Shown: positions 1 to 9,001, counted from the first letter of the stretch. The stretch: 64,000 nucleotides of DNA from JALORV01 sp963780715 (GCA_963780715.1 CAWADK010000026.1:19666-83665), one strand, 5' to 3'. Program-made: numbers and translations. The notes: a model not told the origin generated them from the sequence alone.

Positions 1-53
1 AGTGAATTGAATGCGTTGTGAGCCATGTGGGAGCCTCGTGTGCGGTTGGGCTG

Positions 54-1505
54 CTAGATGACCATGAGGTCGACGAACTCGTTGACGGGCGTGGCGTCGA
101 GCCGCTTGGCATCGAGGCACAGGTCCAGGATCGCAGCGGCCTGCCTGGCCGGGAAGACGCGCGCCAGGTTGGTCTTGAACTTCTCGACCAGCACGGGCAT
201 GCCCTCCTTGCGGCGCCGCTTGTGCCCGATCGGGTACTCGACCACCACTTCCTTCAGTTTCTTGCCATCGGTGAACTCGACCGTCAGTGCATTGGCGATC
301 GAGCGCTTGTTGGGATCGTGGTAGTCCTTCGTAAATGCCTTGTCCTCGACGCATTCGATCTTGTCGCGCAGCACGTCGATGCGTGGATCGGCGGCGATCG
401 CGTCTTCGTAGTCGCCGGCCGTGAGGCGCCCGAAGATGATCGGCACCGCCACCATGTACTGGATGCAGTGGTCGCGGTCGGCCGGGTTGTTGAGCGGCCC
501 CTTCTTGTCGATGATGCGGATGCACGCCTCGTGCGTGCGGATCGTGATCTTCCTGATGTCCTTCTCGGACTTGCCGAGCTTCTTCAGTTCGCCGTGAATC
601 GTCATCGCGGCCTCGACCGCGGTCTGCGAGTGGAACTCGGCCGGGAAGCTGATCTTGAAGAGAACGTTTTCCATCACGTAGCTGCCGTAGGGTCGCTGGA
701 ACTTGAACTCGTTGCCCTTGAACAGCACGTCGTAAAAGCCCCAGCCCTTGGCGGACAGCACCGAGGGATAGCCCATCTCGCCGGTCTTCGCGATCAGTGC
801 GAGCCGCACCGCGCGGCTGGTGGCGTCACCCGCGGCCCAGCTCTTGCGCGAGCCGGTGTTGGGCGCATGGCGGTAGGTCCGCAGTGACTGGCCGTCGACC
901 CAGGCGAGCGAGACCGCGTTGATGATCTCGTCACGCGACAGTCCCAGCATCTGCGCGACGACCGCCGTACTGGCAACCTTGACCAGCACGACGTGGTCGA
1001 GGCCGACCTTGTTGAAGGAATTCTCGAGCGCGATGCAGCCCTGGATCTCGTGGGCCTTGACCATCGCGACCAGAACGTCAGCCACCGTCAGCGGCTTCTT
1101 CCCGGCCGCGACTGCGTTGCGGCTCAGCCAGTCGGCGGTGGCGAGGATGCCACCGAGGTTGTCCGACGGGTGGCCCCATTCGGCCGCGAGCCACGTGTCG
1201 TTGAAGTCAAGCCAGCGGATCATTGCACCGATGTCGAACGCGGCCTTGACCGGATCCATCTGGAACTGCGTGCCAGGGACCTTGGCACCGTTTGGCACGA
1301 CCGTGCCCTGCACGACGGGGCCTAGCATCTTGGTACAGGCCGGATACTCGAGCGCCTCGAATCCGCAGCCGAGCGTGTCCATCAGGCAGTAGCGCGCGGT
1401 GTCGATCGCCTCCTTGCTCTTGATCTTGTACTTGATGACGTAGTCGGCGATATCGACCAGCACCTTGTCAGGCTTTGGTCGGACGTTGCTGATGTGGCTG
1501 CCCAT
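54..1505 (-). CDS. prpD: 2-methylcitrate dehydratase, MmgE/PrpD family
   Basis: A 483-residue protein of usual family length. It matches the cofactor-independent MmgE/PrpD fold, including MIRWLDFNDTW near the N-terminus, GHPSDNLGGILATADW, and a C-terminal region with YPIGHKRRRKEG. PrpD dehydrates 2-methylcitrate to 2-methyl-cis-aconitate in propionyl-CoA catabolism, in the cytosol. The start ATG (complement of 1503-1505) follows AAGGAA about ten bases upstream. It is the last gene of the mdh-prpB-prpC-GNAT-prpD operon, which supports methylcitrate over a generic MmgE role. No acnD/prpF pair is visible, so this organism appears to use the PrpD type of dehydratase. The function is inferred from family and operon. 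Confidence 0.93.
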   Translation of the reverse strand: MGSHISNVRPKPDKVLVDIADYVIKYKIKSKEAIDTARYCLMDTLGCGFEALEYPACTKMLGPVVQGTVVPNGAKVPGTQFQMDPVKAAFDIGAMIRWLDFNDTWLAAEWGHPSDNLGGILATADWLSRNAVAAGKKPLTVADVLVAMVKAHEIQGCIALENSFNKVGLDHVVLVKVASTAVVAQMLGLSRDEIINAVSLAWVDGQSLRTYRHAPNTGSRKSWAAGDATSRAVRLALIAKTGEMGYPSVLSAKGWGFYDVLFKGNEFKFQRPYGSYVMENVLFKISFPAEFHSQTAVEAAMTIHGELKKLGKSEKDIRKITIRTHEACIRIIDKKGPLNNPADRDHCIQYMVAVPIIFGRLTAGDYEDAIAADPRIDVLRDKIECVEDKAFTKDYHDPNKRSIANALTVEFTDGKKLKEVVVEYPIGHKRRRKEGMPVLVEKFKTNLARVFPARQAAAILDLCLDAKRLDATPVNEFVDLMVI

Positions 1506-1573
1506 GTCGGGTCGTTCCTTTCTTTACTTGATGGTTCAGGTGTTGAGATCGGTTGGTGCGTTGGTCTGAGGGC

Positions 1574-2056
1574 TCACTCGGCGCTTTCCAGCAGCAGCTT
1601 GTAGCCGACATGCGAGTCGGTGAACCCGAGTCGTTCGTAGAACCGGTGGGCCTCAGGCCGGCGCCTGTCGCTGGTGAGCTGCGCCAGCCGGCAACCGCGC
1701 TTGCGCGCCTGGTCGAGCGCGCGCGACATCAGCCACCCACCGATGCCGCGGCCGCGCACGCCGCTGTCCACCCGCACTGCCTCGATGTTGGCGCGCCAGG
1801 CACCGCGGCGGCTCAGGCCGGGAATGAAGGTGATCTGCAGCATGCCGACCACGCGGCCCTCGAGCTCAGCGACCAGCAGCGTCTGATTCGGGTCGCGGTC
1901 GATCGCGTCGAAGGCGCGGATGTAGGCGGGGTCGTCGCTGCCGACCCCCTCACGGTTCTTGCCGAGTACGTCGTCGGCCAGCAGTTCGAGCAGGCGCGGC
2001 AGGTCGCCGCGCGCAGCGCGGCGCACGGTCAGGCCGTTGAGAGTCGCCTCAGCCAT
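1574..2056 (-). CDS. GNAT family N-acetyltransferase
   Basis: A 160-residue single-domain GNAT protein. The acetyl-CoA-binding motif A is clear as VRGRGIGGWLMSRAL (Q/RxxGxG/A type) at about residues 100-115. It is followed by the typical C-terminal AHRFYERLGFTDSHVGYKL. Its start overlaps the stop of prpC by one base, and prpD follows 68 bases later, so it is embedded in the methylcitrate operon. The substrate cannot be read from sequence. A protein-lysine or small-amine acetyltransferase acting on acyl-CoA metabolism is possible but is inference from position only. Confidence 0.88.
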   Translation of the reverse strand: MAEATLNGLTVRRAARGDLPRLLELLADDVLGKNREGVGSDDPAYIRAFDAIDRDPNQTLLVAELEGRVVGMLQITFIPGLSRRGAWRANIEAVRVDSGVRGRGIGGWLMSRALDQARKRGCRLAQLTSDRRRPEAHRFYERLGFTDSHVGYKLLLESAE

Positions 2057-3219
2057 CAGCCCCGCTTCGCCAGTGGCACGAACTTGAGGTCATCGGGGCC
2101 GATGTAGTTGGCGCTCGGCCGGATGATCTTGTTGTCGAGGCGCTGCTCGATGATGTGCGCGCTCCAGCCACTGGTGCGCGAGATGACGAACAGCGGCGTG
2201 AACATCGAGGTCGGCACGCCCATCATGTGATAACTGACCGCGCTGAACCAGTCGAGGTTCGGGAACATCTTCTTCGCGTCCCACATCACGGACTCGAGCC
2301 GCTCGGCGATCGAGAACATCTTCATGTTGCCCGCGTCCTTGGCCAGCCGCCGCGCCACGTCCTTGATCACCTTGTTGCGCGGATCGGAAACCGTGTAGAC
2401 GGGGTGTCCGAAGCCGATGACGACTTCCTTGGCTTCGACGCGGCGGCGGATGTCGGCCTCGGCCTCGTCGGGTGTTTCGTAGCGCTTCTGGATCTCGAAC
2501 GCGACTTCGTTGGCGCCGCCGTGCTTCGGCCCGCGCAGCGCGCCAATGGCACCGGTTATGGCTGAATAGAAGTCCGAGCCCGTGCCTGCGATGACGCGCC
2601 CGGTGAACGTCGAGGCGTTGAATTCGTGCTCGGCGTAGAGGATCAGCGAAGTGTGCATCGCGCGTACCCACAGGTCGCTGGGCGCCTTGCCGTGCAGCAG
2701 GTGCAGGAAGTGGCCGCCGATCGAGTCGTCATCGGTCTCGACCTCGATGCGCCGTCCGTTCGTGCTGTAGTGGTACCAGTAGAGCAGCATCGAGCCGAGC
2801 GAGGCCATCAGCCGGTCGGCGATGTCCTTCGCGCCCGGGGTGTTGTGGTCGTCCTTCTCGGGAACCACGCAGCCAAGCACCGAGACGCCGCTGCGCATTA
2901 CGTCCATCGGGTGGCTCGATGCCGGCAGCCACTCGAGGGCGGCCTTTACGTTCGCAGGCAGCCCGCGCATCGATTTCAGCTTGGCCTTGTACGCCGCCAG
3001 TTCACTCTTGTTGGGGAGCGTGCCGTGGACCAGCAGGTGCGCAACCTCCTCGAATTCGCATGCTTCCGCAATGTCGAGGATGTCGTAGCCGCGGTAGTGC
3101 AGGTCGTTGCCGGTGCGGCCGACGGTGCACAGTGCGGTATTGCCGGCGACCACGCCGGACAGCGCGACGGACTTCTTGACCTTGGGCGCCGTTGTCGGCG
3201 CGTTTTGCACTTCGCTCAT
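2056..3219 (-). CDS. prpC: 2-methylcitrate synthase
   Basis: A 387-residue citrate-synthase-fold protein, shorter than the 438-residue gltA product at 10117-11433, as expected for the PrpC class. Visible active-site segments are RGPKHGGANEVAFEIQKRY and GFGHPVYTVSDPRNKVIK. It condenses propionyl-CoA with oxaloacetate to 2-methylcitrate. Directly upstream is prpB (19-base gap); downstream the GNAT gene overlaps its stop. Assignment to methylcitrate rather than citrate synthase rests on the short length, the HPVYTVSDPRN signature and the prp neighbours. Confidence 0.95.
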   Translation of the reverse strand: MSEVQNAPTTAPKVKKSVALSGVVAGNTALCTVGRTGNDLHYRGYDILDIAEACEFEEVAHLLVHGTLPNKSELAAYKAKLKSMRGLPANVKAALEWLPASSHPMDVMRSGVSVLGCVVPEKDDHNTPGAKDIADRLMASLGSMLLYWYHYSTNGRRIEVETDDDSIGGHFLHLLHGKAPSDLWVRAMHTSLILYAEHEFNASTFTGRVIAGTGSDFYSAITGAIGALRGPKHGGANEVAFEIQKRYETPDEAEADIRRRVEAKEVVIGFGHPVYTVSDPRNKVIKDVARRLAKDAGNMKMFSIAERLESVMWDAKKMFPNLDWFSAVSYHMMGVPTSMFTPLFVISRTSGWSAHIIEQRLDNKIIRPSANYIGPDDLKFVPLAKRG

Positions 3220-3238
3220 CGTCTTCTCCCTCGTTCCG

Positions 3239-4120
3239 CTATTTCTTCTTGGCGAACAACGCGTCCAGGCTCTGCTCGTACTGGTGATAGCCGATCACGT
3301 CGTAAAGTTCAGACCGCGTCTGCATCGTGTCGACGACCGCCTTCTGGGTCCCGTCACGGCGCAGCGACGTGTAGACGTTCAGCGCGGCCTTGTTCATCGC
3401 GCGGAATGCCGACAACGGATAGAGGACCATCGCCGCGCCGGCGGTCTTCAGCTCCTCGACGGTGAATAGCGGTGTCGAGCCGAATTCGGTGATGTTCGCC
3501 AGCACTGGCACTTTCACCGCATCGACGAACCTGCGGTAGGTCGGCAGGTCCTTCGCCGCCTCAGCGAAGATGCCGTCCGCGCCGGCCTCGACGCACGCGA
3601 TCGCACGTTCGATCGCACGCTCCACGCCTTCGACCGCGATCGCATCCGTGCGGGCGATCAGGAAGAACTCCGGATCGGTCTTCGCATCGGCCGCGGCCTT
3701 GACGCGGTCAGCCATCTCCTCGGAGGTGACGATCTCCTTGCCGGGGCGATGGCCGCAGCGCTTGGCGCCGACCTGGTCCTCGATGTGGCAGGCGGCGGCG
3801 CCGGCCTTGATCAGCGACTTGACCGTGCGTGCGATGTTGAAGGCGCTCGGCCCGAAGCCGGTGTCGATGTCGACAAGCAGCGGCAGATCGCAGACATCGG
3901 TGATGCGGCGCGTGTCGGTGAGTACGTCGTCGAGCGTGTTGATGCCCAGGTCCGGCATCCCGAGCGAGCCTGCGGCCACGCCGCCGCCCGAGAGGTAGAT
4001 CGCGCGGAACCCGGTGTGCCGGGCCATCAGCGCATGGTTGGCGATGATGGTGCCGACGATCTGCAGTGGCTGTTCGTCCTTCAGTGCCTGGCGGAAGCGG
4101 GCTCCGGCGGATCGGCTCAT
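3239..4120 (-). CDS. prpB: Methylisocitrate lyase
   Basis: A 293-residue ICL/PEPM-superfamily enzyme that splits 2-methylisocitrate into pyruvate and succinate. It contains the catalytic loop KRCGHRPGKEIV, IYLSGGGVAAGSLGMPDLG near the N-terminus and VDIDTGFGPSAFNIARTV, all PrpB hallmarks. A reading frame upstream of 4120 exists, but the ATG at 4118-4120 gives the standard N-terminus MSRSAGARFRQALKD. It lies 35 bases after the mdh stop, so mdh and the prp genes are probably co-transcribed. Pyruvate and succinate feed the succinate dehydrogenase and malate dehydrogenase encoded next door. Confidence 0.95.
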   Translation of the reverse strand: MSRSAGARFRQALKDEQPLQIVGTIIANHALMARHTGFRAIYLSGGGVAAGSLGMPDLGINTLDDVLTDTRRITDVCDLPLLVDIDTGFGPSAFNIARTVKSLIKAGAAACHIEDQVGAKRCGHRPGKEIVTSEEMADRVKAAADAKTDPEFFLIARTDAIAVEGVERAIERAIACVEAGADGIFAEAAKDLPTYRRFVDAVKVPVLANITEFGSTPLFTVEELKTAGAAMVLYPLSAFRAMNKAALNVYTSLRRDGTQKAVVDTMQTRSELYDVIGYHQYEQSLDALFAKKK

Positions 4121-4155
4121 GCGCTGGTCTCCTCGTGTTCGACGTCCGGTCCCTC

Positions 4156-5142
4156 TCAACCCAGCAGGTGCTTGACGCCGTCGCGCTCTTCGAGCAGTTC
4201 CTTCAGCGTGTTGTCCATCTTGCCGCGCGAGAAGTCGTCGATCGCGAGACCCTTGACGACCTCGTACTTGCCGCCGGCGCAGGTGCAGGGCACGCCGTAG
4301 ATGATCTCCTCCGGAACGCCATAGCCGCCGTCGGAGGGGACGCCCATGGTTACCCAGCGACCGTTGGTGCCGAGCACCCAGTCGCGGATGTGGTCGATCG
4401 CCGCGTTGGCAGCCGACGCGGCCGACGACAGGCCGCGCGCCTCGATGATCGCCGCACCGCGCTTGCCGACGGTCGGCATGTAGGTGTCGCGGTACCAGGC
4501 GTCATCGATCATCGGCTTGGCCGGCTGGCCGCCGATGGTCGCGAAGCGGAGGTCCGGGTACATCGTGGGCGAGTGGTTGCCCCACACGACCAACTTCTCG
4601 ATCGAGGCGACGGGCTTGCCAGTCTTGGCGGCGAGTTGCGAAAGCGCGCGGTTGTGGTCGAGCCGCATCATTGCGGTGAAATTGCCCTTGGGCAGCGAGG
4701 GCGCCGACTTCATCGCGATGTACGCGTTCGTGTTGGCCGGGTTGCCGACGACCAGCACCTTGACATTACGGCTGGCCGCTTTGTCGAGCGCCTTGCCCTG
4801 CGCGGTGAAGATCTGCGCGTTGGCCGCCAGCAGGTCCTTGCGCTCCATTCCCGGTCCGCGCGGACGGGCCCCGACCAGCAGCGCAATTTCGGTGTCCTTG
4901 AATGCCGTCGCCGGGTCGCTGTGGGCTTCCATGCCGGCGAGCAGCGGGAATGCGCAGTCGTCCAGTTCCATCATGACGCCCTTGAGCGCCTTCTGTGCCT
5001 TCTCGTCCGGAATCTCGAGCAACTGCAGGACCACCGGCTGGTCCTTGCCGAGCATCTCACCCGAAGCAATGCGGAAGAGGATCGAATACCCGATCTGGCC
5101 GGCTGCGCCGGTGACGGCAACGCGTACGGGAGCTTTGCTCAT
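4156..5142 (-). CDS. mdh: Malate dehydrogenase
   Basis: A 328-residue NAD-dependent malate dehydrogenase of the long cytosolic type usual in betaproteobacteria. Seen are the nucleotide-binding start VTGAAGQIGYSILFRIASG, the substrate loop ARPRGPGMERKDLL, VVGNPANTNAYI and the catalytic-histidine segment WGNHSPTMYPD. The start is the ATG at 5140-5142, preceded by a good AGGAG site; longer in-frame starts lack one. It is the first gene of the minus-strand operon leading into prpBC-GNAT-prpD and is divergent from the gntR-sdh-gltA cluster, with which it shares the 5143-5521 control region. Confidence 0.96.
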   Translation of the reverse strand: MSKAPVRVAVTGAAGQIGYSILFRIASGEMLGKDQPVVLQLLEIPDEKAQKALKGVMMELDDCAFPLLAGMEAHSDPATAFKDTEIALLVGARPRGPGMERKDLLAANAQIFTAQGKALDKAASRNVKVLVVGNPANTNAYIAMKSAPSLPKGNFTAMMRLDHNRALSQLAAKTGKPVASIEKLVVWGNHSPTMYPDLRFATIGGQPAKPMIDDAWYRDTYMPTVGKRGAAIIEARGLSSAASAANAAIDHIRDWVLGTNGRWVTMGVPSDGGYGVPEEIIYGVPCTCAGGKYEVVKGLAIDDFSRGKMDNTLKELLEERDGVKHLLG

Positions 5143-5521
5143 GGGAATGGTCTCCTGGAAGTGCGAGTGGTGATGATGGGTTCGGGCGCGGGCGGAGGCA
5201 GGACGACAACCGTGCAAGCGATATCGCGAGGCCGCGCACAAGCGCGGCCGGGAAAGCCGGTCGAGTGTACTGCTGCGAATCGGCGCGCGCAGTGATCCGG
5301 CTCAGTGTCCGCAACGGGTCCGCGATTGGCCGCCGACGCGCCAGCACGCCGGAGCAGGTGACGCGTCCGGGGTGGCAGAGGCGGGGCGGGCAGCTGGCAT
5401 CGGTGGGTCCGCTTGGGCCGGGCAGGAATGGGCCGAGTGACTCAAGTAATTATATCTTATATAAGACATATGATTTAATCCAGGTCACACATGACTCTTA
5501 GGCCTGTGCTGAAATCACGCC
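5143..5521. promoter_or_regulatory. Divergent mdh/gntR control region with palindrome
   Basis: A 379-base non-coding gap between divergent mdh and gntR. An AT-rich patch at about 5447-5477 stands out from the GC-rich surroundings. It contains the perfect 12-base palindrome TCTTATATAAGA at 5455-5466, with imperfect symmetry extending to 5451-5470. The UTRA-type GntR regulator encoded next to it is the obvious candidate to bind here. An autoregulated operator controlling gntR-sdh and possibly mdh-prp is inference. No second copy of the motif was noticed upstream of sdhC or prpD. Confidence 0.6.
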
Positions 5522-6287
5522 GTGGTCACGAACGACGACTCGACTGAGGTACCGGCAAGGCCTGCGCGGCCGCCGGTGTTCTCGCCGCTGTATCGCCAGA
5601 TCAAGGACCTGGTGCTGAAAAGCCTGGACCAGGGCGAATGGAAGCCGGGTGAGCTCATTCCGAGCGAGATCGAGCTTGCGGCGCGCTTCCAGGTCAGCCA
5701 GGGCACCGTGCGCAAGGCGGTCGACGAACTGGCGGCGGAGAACCTGCTCGTGCGCCGGCAGGGGAAGGGCACCTTCGTTGCCACCCATCATGAACCGCGC
5801 GCGCAGTTCCGTTTCCTGCGCGTCATTCCGGATCGAAGGCGAGCCCGCTGCGCCACAGAGCCGCTTCCTCGAGTGCCGGCGCACCCGCGCTTCGGCCGAC
5901 ATCGCGCGCCTGCTCGAACTGCGCACCGGCGATGCGGTTGTTTACCTGCGCCGGTTGCTGAGCTTCGGTGCCGATCCGATCGTGGTCGAGGAGATCTGGC
6001 TGCCCGGCGCGCAGTTCAAGGGACTGACCGCCGAGCGGCTCGCTGAATACAAGGGTCCACTTTATGGCCTCTTCGAGACCGAGTTCGGTACGCGGATGAT
6101 TCGCGCGGAAGAAAACCTGCGGGCGGTCAGCGCCGATCGCGATGCAGCGGAACTGCTCGGCGTGGGCGAGCGGTCACCGCTGTTGATGGTCGAACGCGTG
6201 TCATATTCGTATGGCGACCGGCCCGTCGAAGTACGTCGTGGCCTCTACGAAACGACGCATTACCACTATCGCAACACGCTGACCTGA
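5522..6287 (+). CDS. GntR family regulator (HutC/UTRA type), frameshifted
   Basis: The N-terminal winged helix is intact: PPVFSPLYRQIKDLVLKSL, then IPSEIELAARFQVSQGTVRK and LVRRQGKGTFVATH. The C-terminal UTRA effector domain continues in another frame (FLECRRTRASADIARLLELR ... EERSPLLMVERVSYSYGDRPVEVRRG-like segment ... HYHYRNTLT). The break is at about 5828-5836, where one extra base would restore about 254 residues, the normal size. The start is GTG at 5522. GntR regulators directly upstream of sdhC are common in betaproteobacteria and are thought to control TCA genes. Here it would respond to an unknown small metabolite. Sequencing error is likelier than a real pseudogene because both halves are well preserved. 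Confidence 0.85.
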
Positions 6288-6353
6288 TTTGGTCCGTCGC
6301 ATCAATTCGTTCAGAATACTGCGTCTCTCCCGGGCGCCATCATCACGATAACA

Positions 6354-6770
6354 ATGAGCTCCACTCCAGTCGCCGGCAAAGCCCGTCCGCAGATCCGCAA
6401 CATCCACGTCACCCAGATCCTGCAGTACAAGCTGCCGCCGCCTGGCATGGTGTCGATCCTGCACCGCGTGAGCGGGGCGTTGCTGTTTCTCGCGTTACCC
6501 CTCCTACTGTGGTTGTTCGATCTGAGCCTGATGTCCGAACTCAGCTTTGCGCGACTGGTCGACGTCGGGTCGCACTGGTTCGTCAAGCTGGTACTGCTGG
6601 TGTTGCTCTGGGCCTTTCTCCACCATCTCATCGCGGGCATCCGCTACCTGCTGCTCGATCTGCACGTAGGAGTGGAAAAGTCGGCCGCACGCACCAGTGC
6701 GCTGGCCGTGTTCTGGATCAGCCTGCCGCTGACGGTGGTGGTTGCGCTCAAGCTCTTTGGAGTGTTCTGA
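6354..6770 (+). CDS. sdhC: Succinate dehydrogenase cytochrome b556 subunit
   Basis: A 138-residue inner-membrane protein with three hydrophobic segments. It carries the SdhC signature MVSILHRVSGALLF and a heme-ligand region HHLIAGIRYLLLDLHVG. It anchors the succinate dehydrogenase flavoprotein and iron-sulfur subunits to the membrane and takes part in quinone and heme b binding. Its stop overlaps the sdhD start by one base (TGATG), indicating translational coupling. It is the first structural gene of the sdhCDAB-sdhE-gltA cluster. Confidence 0.95.
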   Translation: MSSTPVAGKARPQIRNIHVTQILQYKLPPPGMVSILHRVSGALLFLALPLLLWLFDLSLMSELSFARLVDVGSHWFVKLVLLVLLWAFLHHLIAGIRYLLLDLHVGVEKSAARTSALAVFWISLPLTVVVALKLFGVF

Positions 6771-7147
6771 TGACTTCGACCACGTCGCCTGAGGGCATCG
6801 GTTCCAAACGCATCGTCGTCGGCGCGCACAAGGGTGTGGGCGCATTCCTGCTGCAGCGACTGACGGCGATCATCCTGTCCGCGTTCTCGCTGCTCATCGT
6901 TCTGCGCCTGCTGCTCGGTGCCGCCAGCGGCTACGACGCATGGGCGGGAATGTTCGTGCCGGTCTGGATGAAGATCGTGACGCTGGTCGCGTTGTTCGCG
7001 CTCTTTTATCACGCGTGGATCGGCGTGCGTGATATCTGGATGGACTACGTCAAGCCGACCGGAGTTCGCCTCACGCTGCAGACCATGACGGTGCTGTGGC
7101 TGCTGTTCTGCGCGGTCTGGGCCGTGCAGATTCTCTGGAGAGTCTGA
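6770..7147 (+). CDS. sdhD: Succinate dehydrogenase membrane anchor subunit
   Basis: A 125-residue protein with three predicted membrane helices. GVGAFLLQRLTAIIL and the C-terminal-half motif FYHAWIGVRDIWMDYV are typical of SdhD; the latter holds the heme ligand and quinone-site residues. The ATG at 6770 overlaps the sdhC stop; longer upstream reading is antisense-like and lacks family similarity. It pairs with SdhC to form the cytochrome b anchor of complex II. sdhA starts three bases after its stop. Confidence 0.94.
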   Translation: MTSTTSPEGIGSKRIVVGAHKGVGAFLLQRLTAIILSAFSLLIVLRLLLGAASGYDAWAGMFVPVWMKIVTLVALFALFYHAWIGVRDIWMDYVKPTGVRLTLQTMTVLWLLFCAVWAVQILWRV

Positions 7148-7150
7148 GTC

Positions 7151-8926
7151 ATGGCGGCTGCATCGAAAGTGGCCCGTCGTCGCTTCGACGCGGTGATTGT
7201 CGGCGCCGGCGGCTCGGGCATGCGGTGTTCCCTGCAACTGGCGGAGGCGGGCCTGAACGTCGCGGTTCTGTCGAAAGTCTTCCCGACCCGCTCGCACACG
7301 GTGGCCGCGCAGGGAGGCATCGGCGCGTCGCTCGGCAACATGACCGAAGACACGTGGCTCTGGCACATGTTCGACACGGTCAAGGGCTCGGACTACCTGG
7401 GTGACCAGGACGCGATCGAGTTCATGTGTCGCGAGGCGCCGAAGGTCGTGTACGAACTCGAGCACTTCGGCATGCCATTTGACCGCAATCCGGATGGCAC
7501 CATCTACCAGCGCCCGTTCGGCGGGCACTCTGCGAATTTTGGTGAAAAGCCTGTGCCGCGCGCCTGTGCGGCCGCGGACCGCACCGGACACGCACTGCTG
7601 CACACGCTGTACCAGCGCAACGTGCGCGAGCGCACGCAGTTCTTCGTCGAATGGATGGCGCTCGACCTGATCCGCGACGCCGAAGGTGCCGTCGTTGGCG
7701 TCGTCGCGCTGGAAATGGAAACCGGTGACGTGATGATCTTCGAATCGAAGGTCACGGTGCTGGCCACCGGGGGCGCCGGGCGCATCTTCGACGCCTCGAC
7801 CAATGCCTACATCAACACGGGCGACGGCCTTGGCATGGTGGCGCGCGCCGGCCTGCCGCTCGAGGATATGGAGTTCTGGCAGTTCCACCCCACGGGCGTG
7901 GCCGGCGCCGGCGTGCTGATCACCGAAGGCGTGCGCGGCGAGGGCGGAATCCTGCTCAACTGCAACGGCGAGCGCTTCATGGAGCGTTACGCGCCGACGC
8001 TGAAGGACCTCGCGCCGCGCGACTTCGTCTCGCGCAGCATGGACCAGGAGATCAAGGAAGGGCGCGGCTGCGGTCCCGACAAGGACTACGTGCTGCTGAA
8101 GCTCGACCATCTTGGCGCCGAGACCATCATGAAGCGGCTGCCCGGAATTCGTGAGATCGCGATCAAGTTCGCCAACGTCGATCCGATCAAGGAGCCGATC
8201 CCGGTCGTGCCGACGCTTCACTACCAGATGGGCGGCATTCCGACCAACTACCACGGCCAGGTCGTTGCGCCGAAGGGCGGCAACCCGAACACGGTCGTCG
8301 AGGGCCTGTATGCCATCGGCGAATGCGCGTGCGTTTCGGTGCATGGAGCGAATCGCCTCGGCACGAACTCACTGCTCGACCTGGTGGTGTTCGGCCGCGC
8401 GGCCGGCAATCACATCGTCGGACAGAACTTCAAGGTGCAGGAACATCGTTCGCTGCCAGCGGACGCCGGAGAGGCGACGGCAGCGCGTCTTGCGGCGCTC
8501 GAGTCGCGCGACAAGGGCGAACGCGTGCAGGACGTTGCGAATGCCATCCGCAAGACGATGCAGGCGCACTGCGGCGTGTTCCGTACCGGGAAGCTGCTCG
8601 ACGAGGGCGTGGCCAAGATCCTGGAACTGGCCGAGCGCTCTAAACACGTTGCGATTGGCGACAAGTCCAAGGTTTTCAACACCGCTCGCATCGAGGCACT
8701 GGAACTCGACAACCTGGTCGAGACCGCGAAGGCGACGATCGTGTCCGCCGCGGCCCGGTCCGAAAGTCGCGGCGCGCATGCGCGTGACGACTTCCCGGAG
8801 CGCGATGACACGAACTGGATCAAGCACTCGCTGTACTACTCGGACGGCAACCGGCTCGACTACAAGCCGGTCAATCTGAAGCCGCTGACGGTTCCGACGT
8901 TCGAACCGAAGAAGCGAACCTTCTAA
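7151..8926 (+). CDS. sdhA: Succinate dehydrogenase flavoprotein subunit
   Basis: A 591-residue flavoprotein of standard length. It has an N-terminal FAD-binding GAGGSGMRCSLQLAEAG, the covalent-FAD histidine in TRSHTVAAQGGIGAS (His at about residue 49), the active-site segment FHPTGVAGAGVLITEGVRGEGG, and HGANRLGTNSLLDLVVFGRAA near the C-terminal third. It oxidises succinate to fumarate at the cytoplasmic face of complex II. It is followed by an unusually long 135-base gap with two strong hairpins before sdhB. Confidence 0.97.
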   Translation: MAAASKVARRRFDAVIVGAGGSGMRCSLQLAEAGLNVAVLSKVFPTRSHTVAAQGGIGASLGNMTEDTWLWHMFDTVKGSDYLGDQDAIEFMCREAPKVVYELEHFGMPFDRNPDGTIYQRPFGGHSANFGEKPVPRACAAADRTGHALLHTLYQRNVRERTQFFVEWMALDLIRDAEGAVVGVVALEMETGDVMIFESKVTVLATGGAGRIFDASTNAYINTGDGLGMVARAGLPLEDMEFWQFHPTGVAGAGVLITEGVRGEGGILLNCNGERFMERYAPTLKDLAPRDFVSRSMDQEIKEGRGCGPDKDYVLLKLDHLGAETIMKRLPGIREIAIKFANVDPIKEPIPVVPTLHYQMGGIPTNYHGQVVAPKGGNPNTVVEGLYAIGECACVSVHGANRLGTNSLLDLVVFGRAAGNHIVGQNFKVQEHRSLPADAGEATAARLAALESRDKGERVQDVANAIRKTMQAHCGVFRTGKLLDEGVAKILELAERSKHVAIGDKSKVFNTARIEALELDNLVETAKATIVSAAARSESRGAHARDDFPERDDTNWIKHSLYYSDGNRLDYKPVNLKPLTVPTFEPKKRTF

Positions 8927-8927
8927 G

Positions 8928-8957
8928 CGGACGAAAGTGCAAACCTACTTTCGTCCG
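8928..8957 (+). other. Perfect 11-bp hairpin after sdhA
   Basis: Two bases after the sdhA stop, CGGACGAAAGT (8928-8938) pairs perfectly with ACTTTCGTCCG (8947-8957) around an eight-base loop. There is no U-tract directly behind it, so it looks more like an RNA-processing or 3'-end-stabilising element than a terminator. It is the first of two hairpins in the sdhA-sdhB gap. Confidence 0.7.
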
Positions 8958-8966
8958 GTCGGATCA

Positions 8967-9001
8967 GAAAAATTCGCTGGCGGAGCCAGACGAATTTTTT
9001 C
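8967..9001 (+). terminator. Hairpin with U-tract inside the sdh operon
   Basis: GAAAAATTCG plus CTGG (8967-8980) pairs with CCAG, a one-base bulge, then CGAATTTTTTC (8986-9001) around a five-base loop. The descending arm ends in a run of T, the form of an intrinsic terminator, in either direction because the arm is A/T-rich. Its position between sdhA and sdhB suggests partial termination or attenuation. The structure is seen; its activity is inference. Confidence 0.6.

Noticed and set aside
5800..5860. Programmed frameshift in gntR or other broken genes
   Set aside because: No slippery heptamer or stimulatory pseudoknot is evident, and the same type of break recurs in unrelated genes; sequence error is simpler.
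6644..8344. Long open reading frame (about 566 codons) antisense to sdhA
   Set aside because: It is a shadow of the GC-rich sdhA codons; composition is Arg/His/Asp-rich with no family motif, and sdhA is certain.
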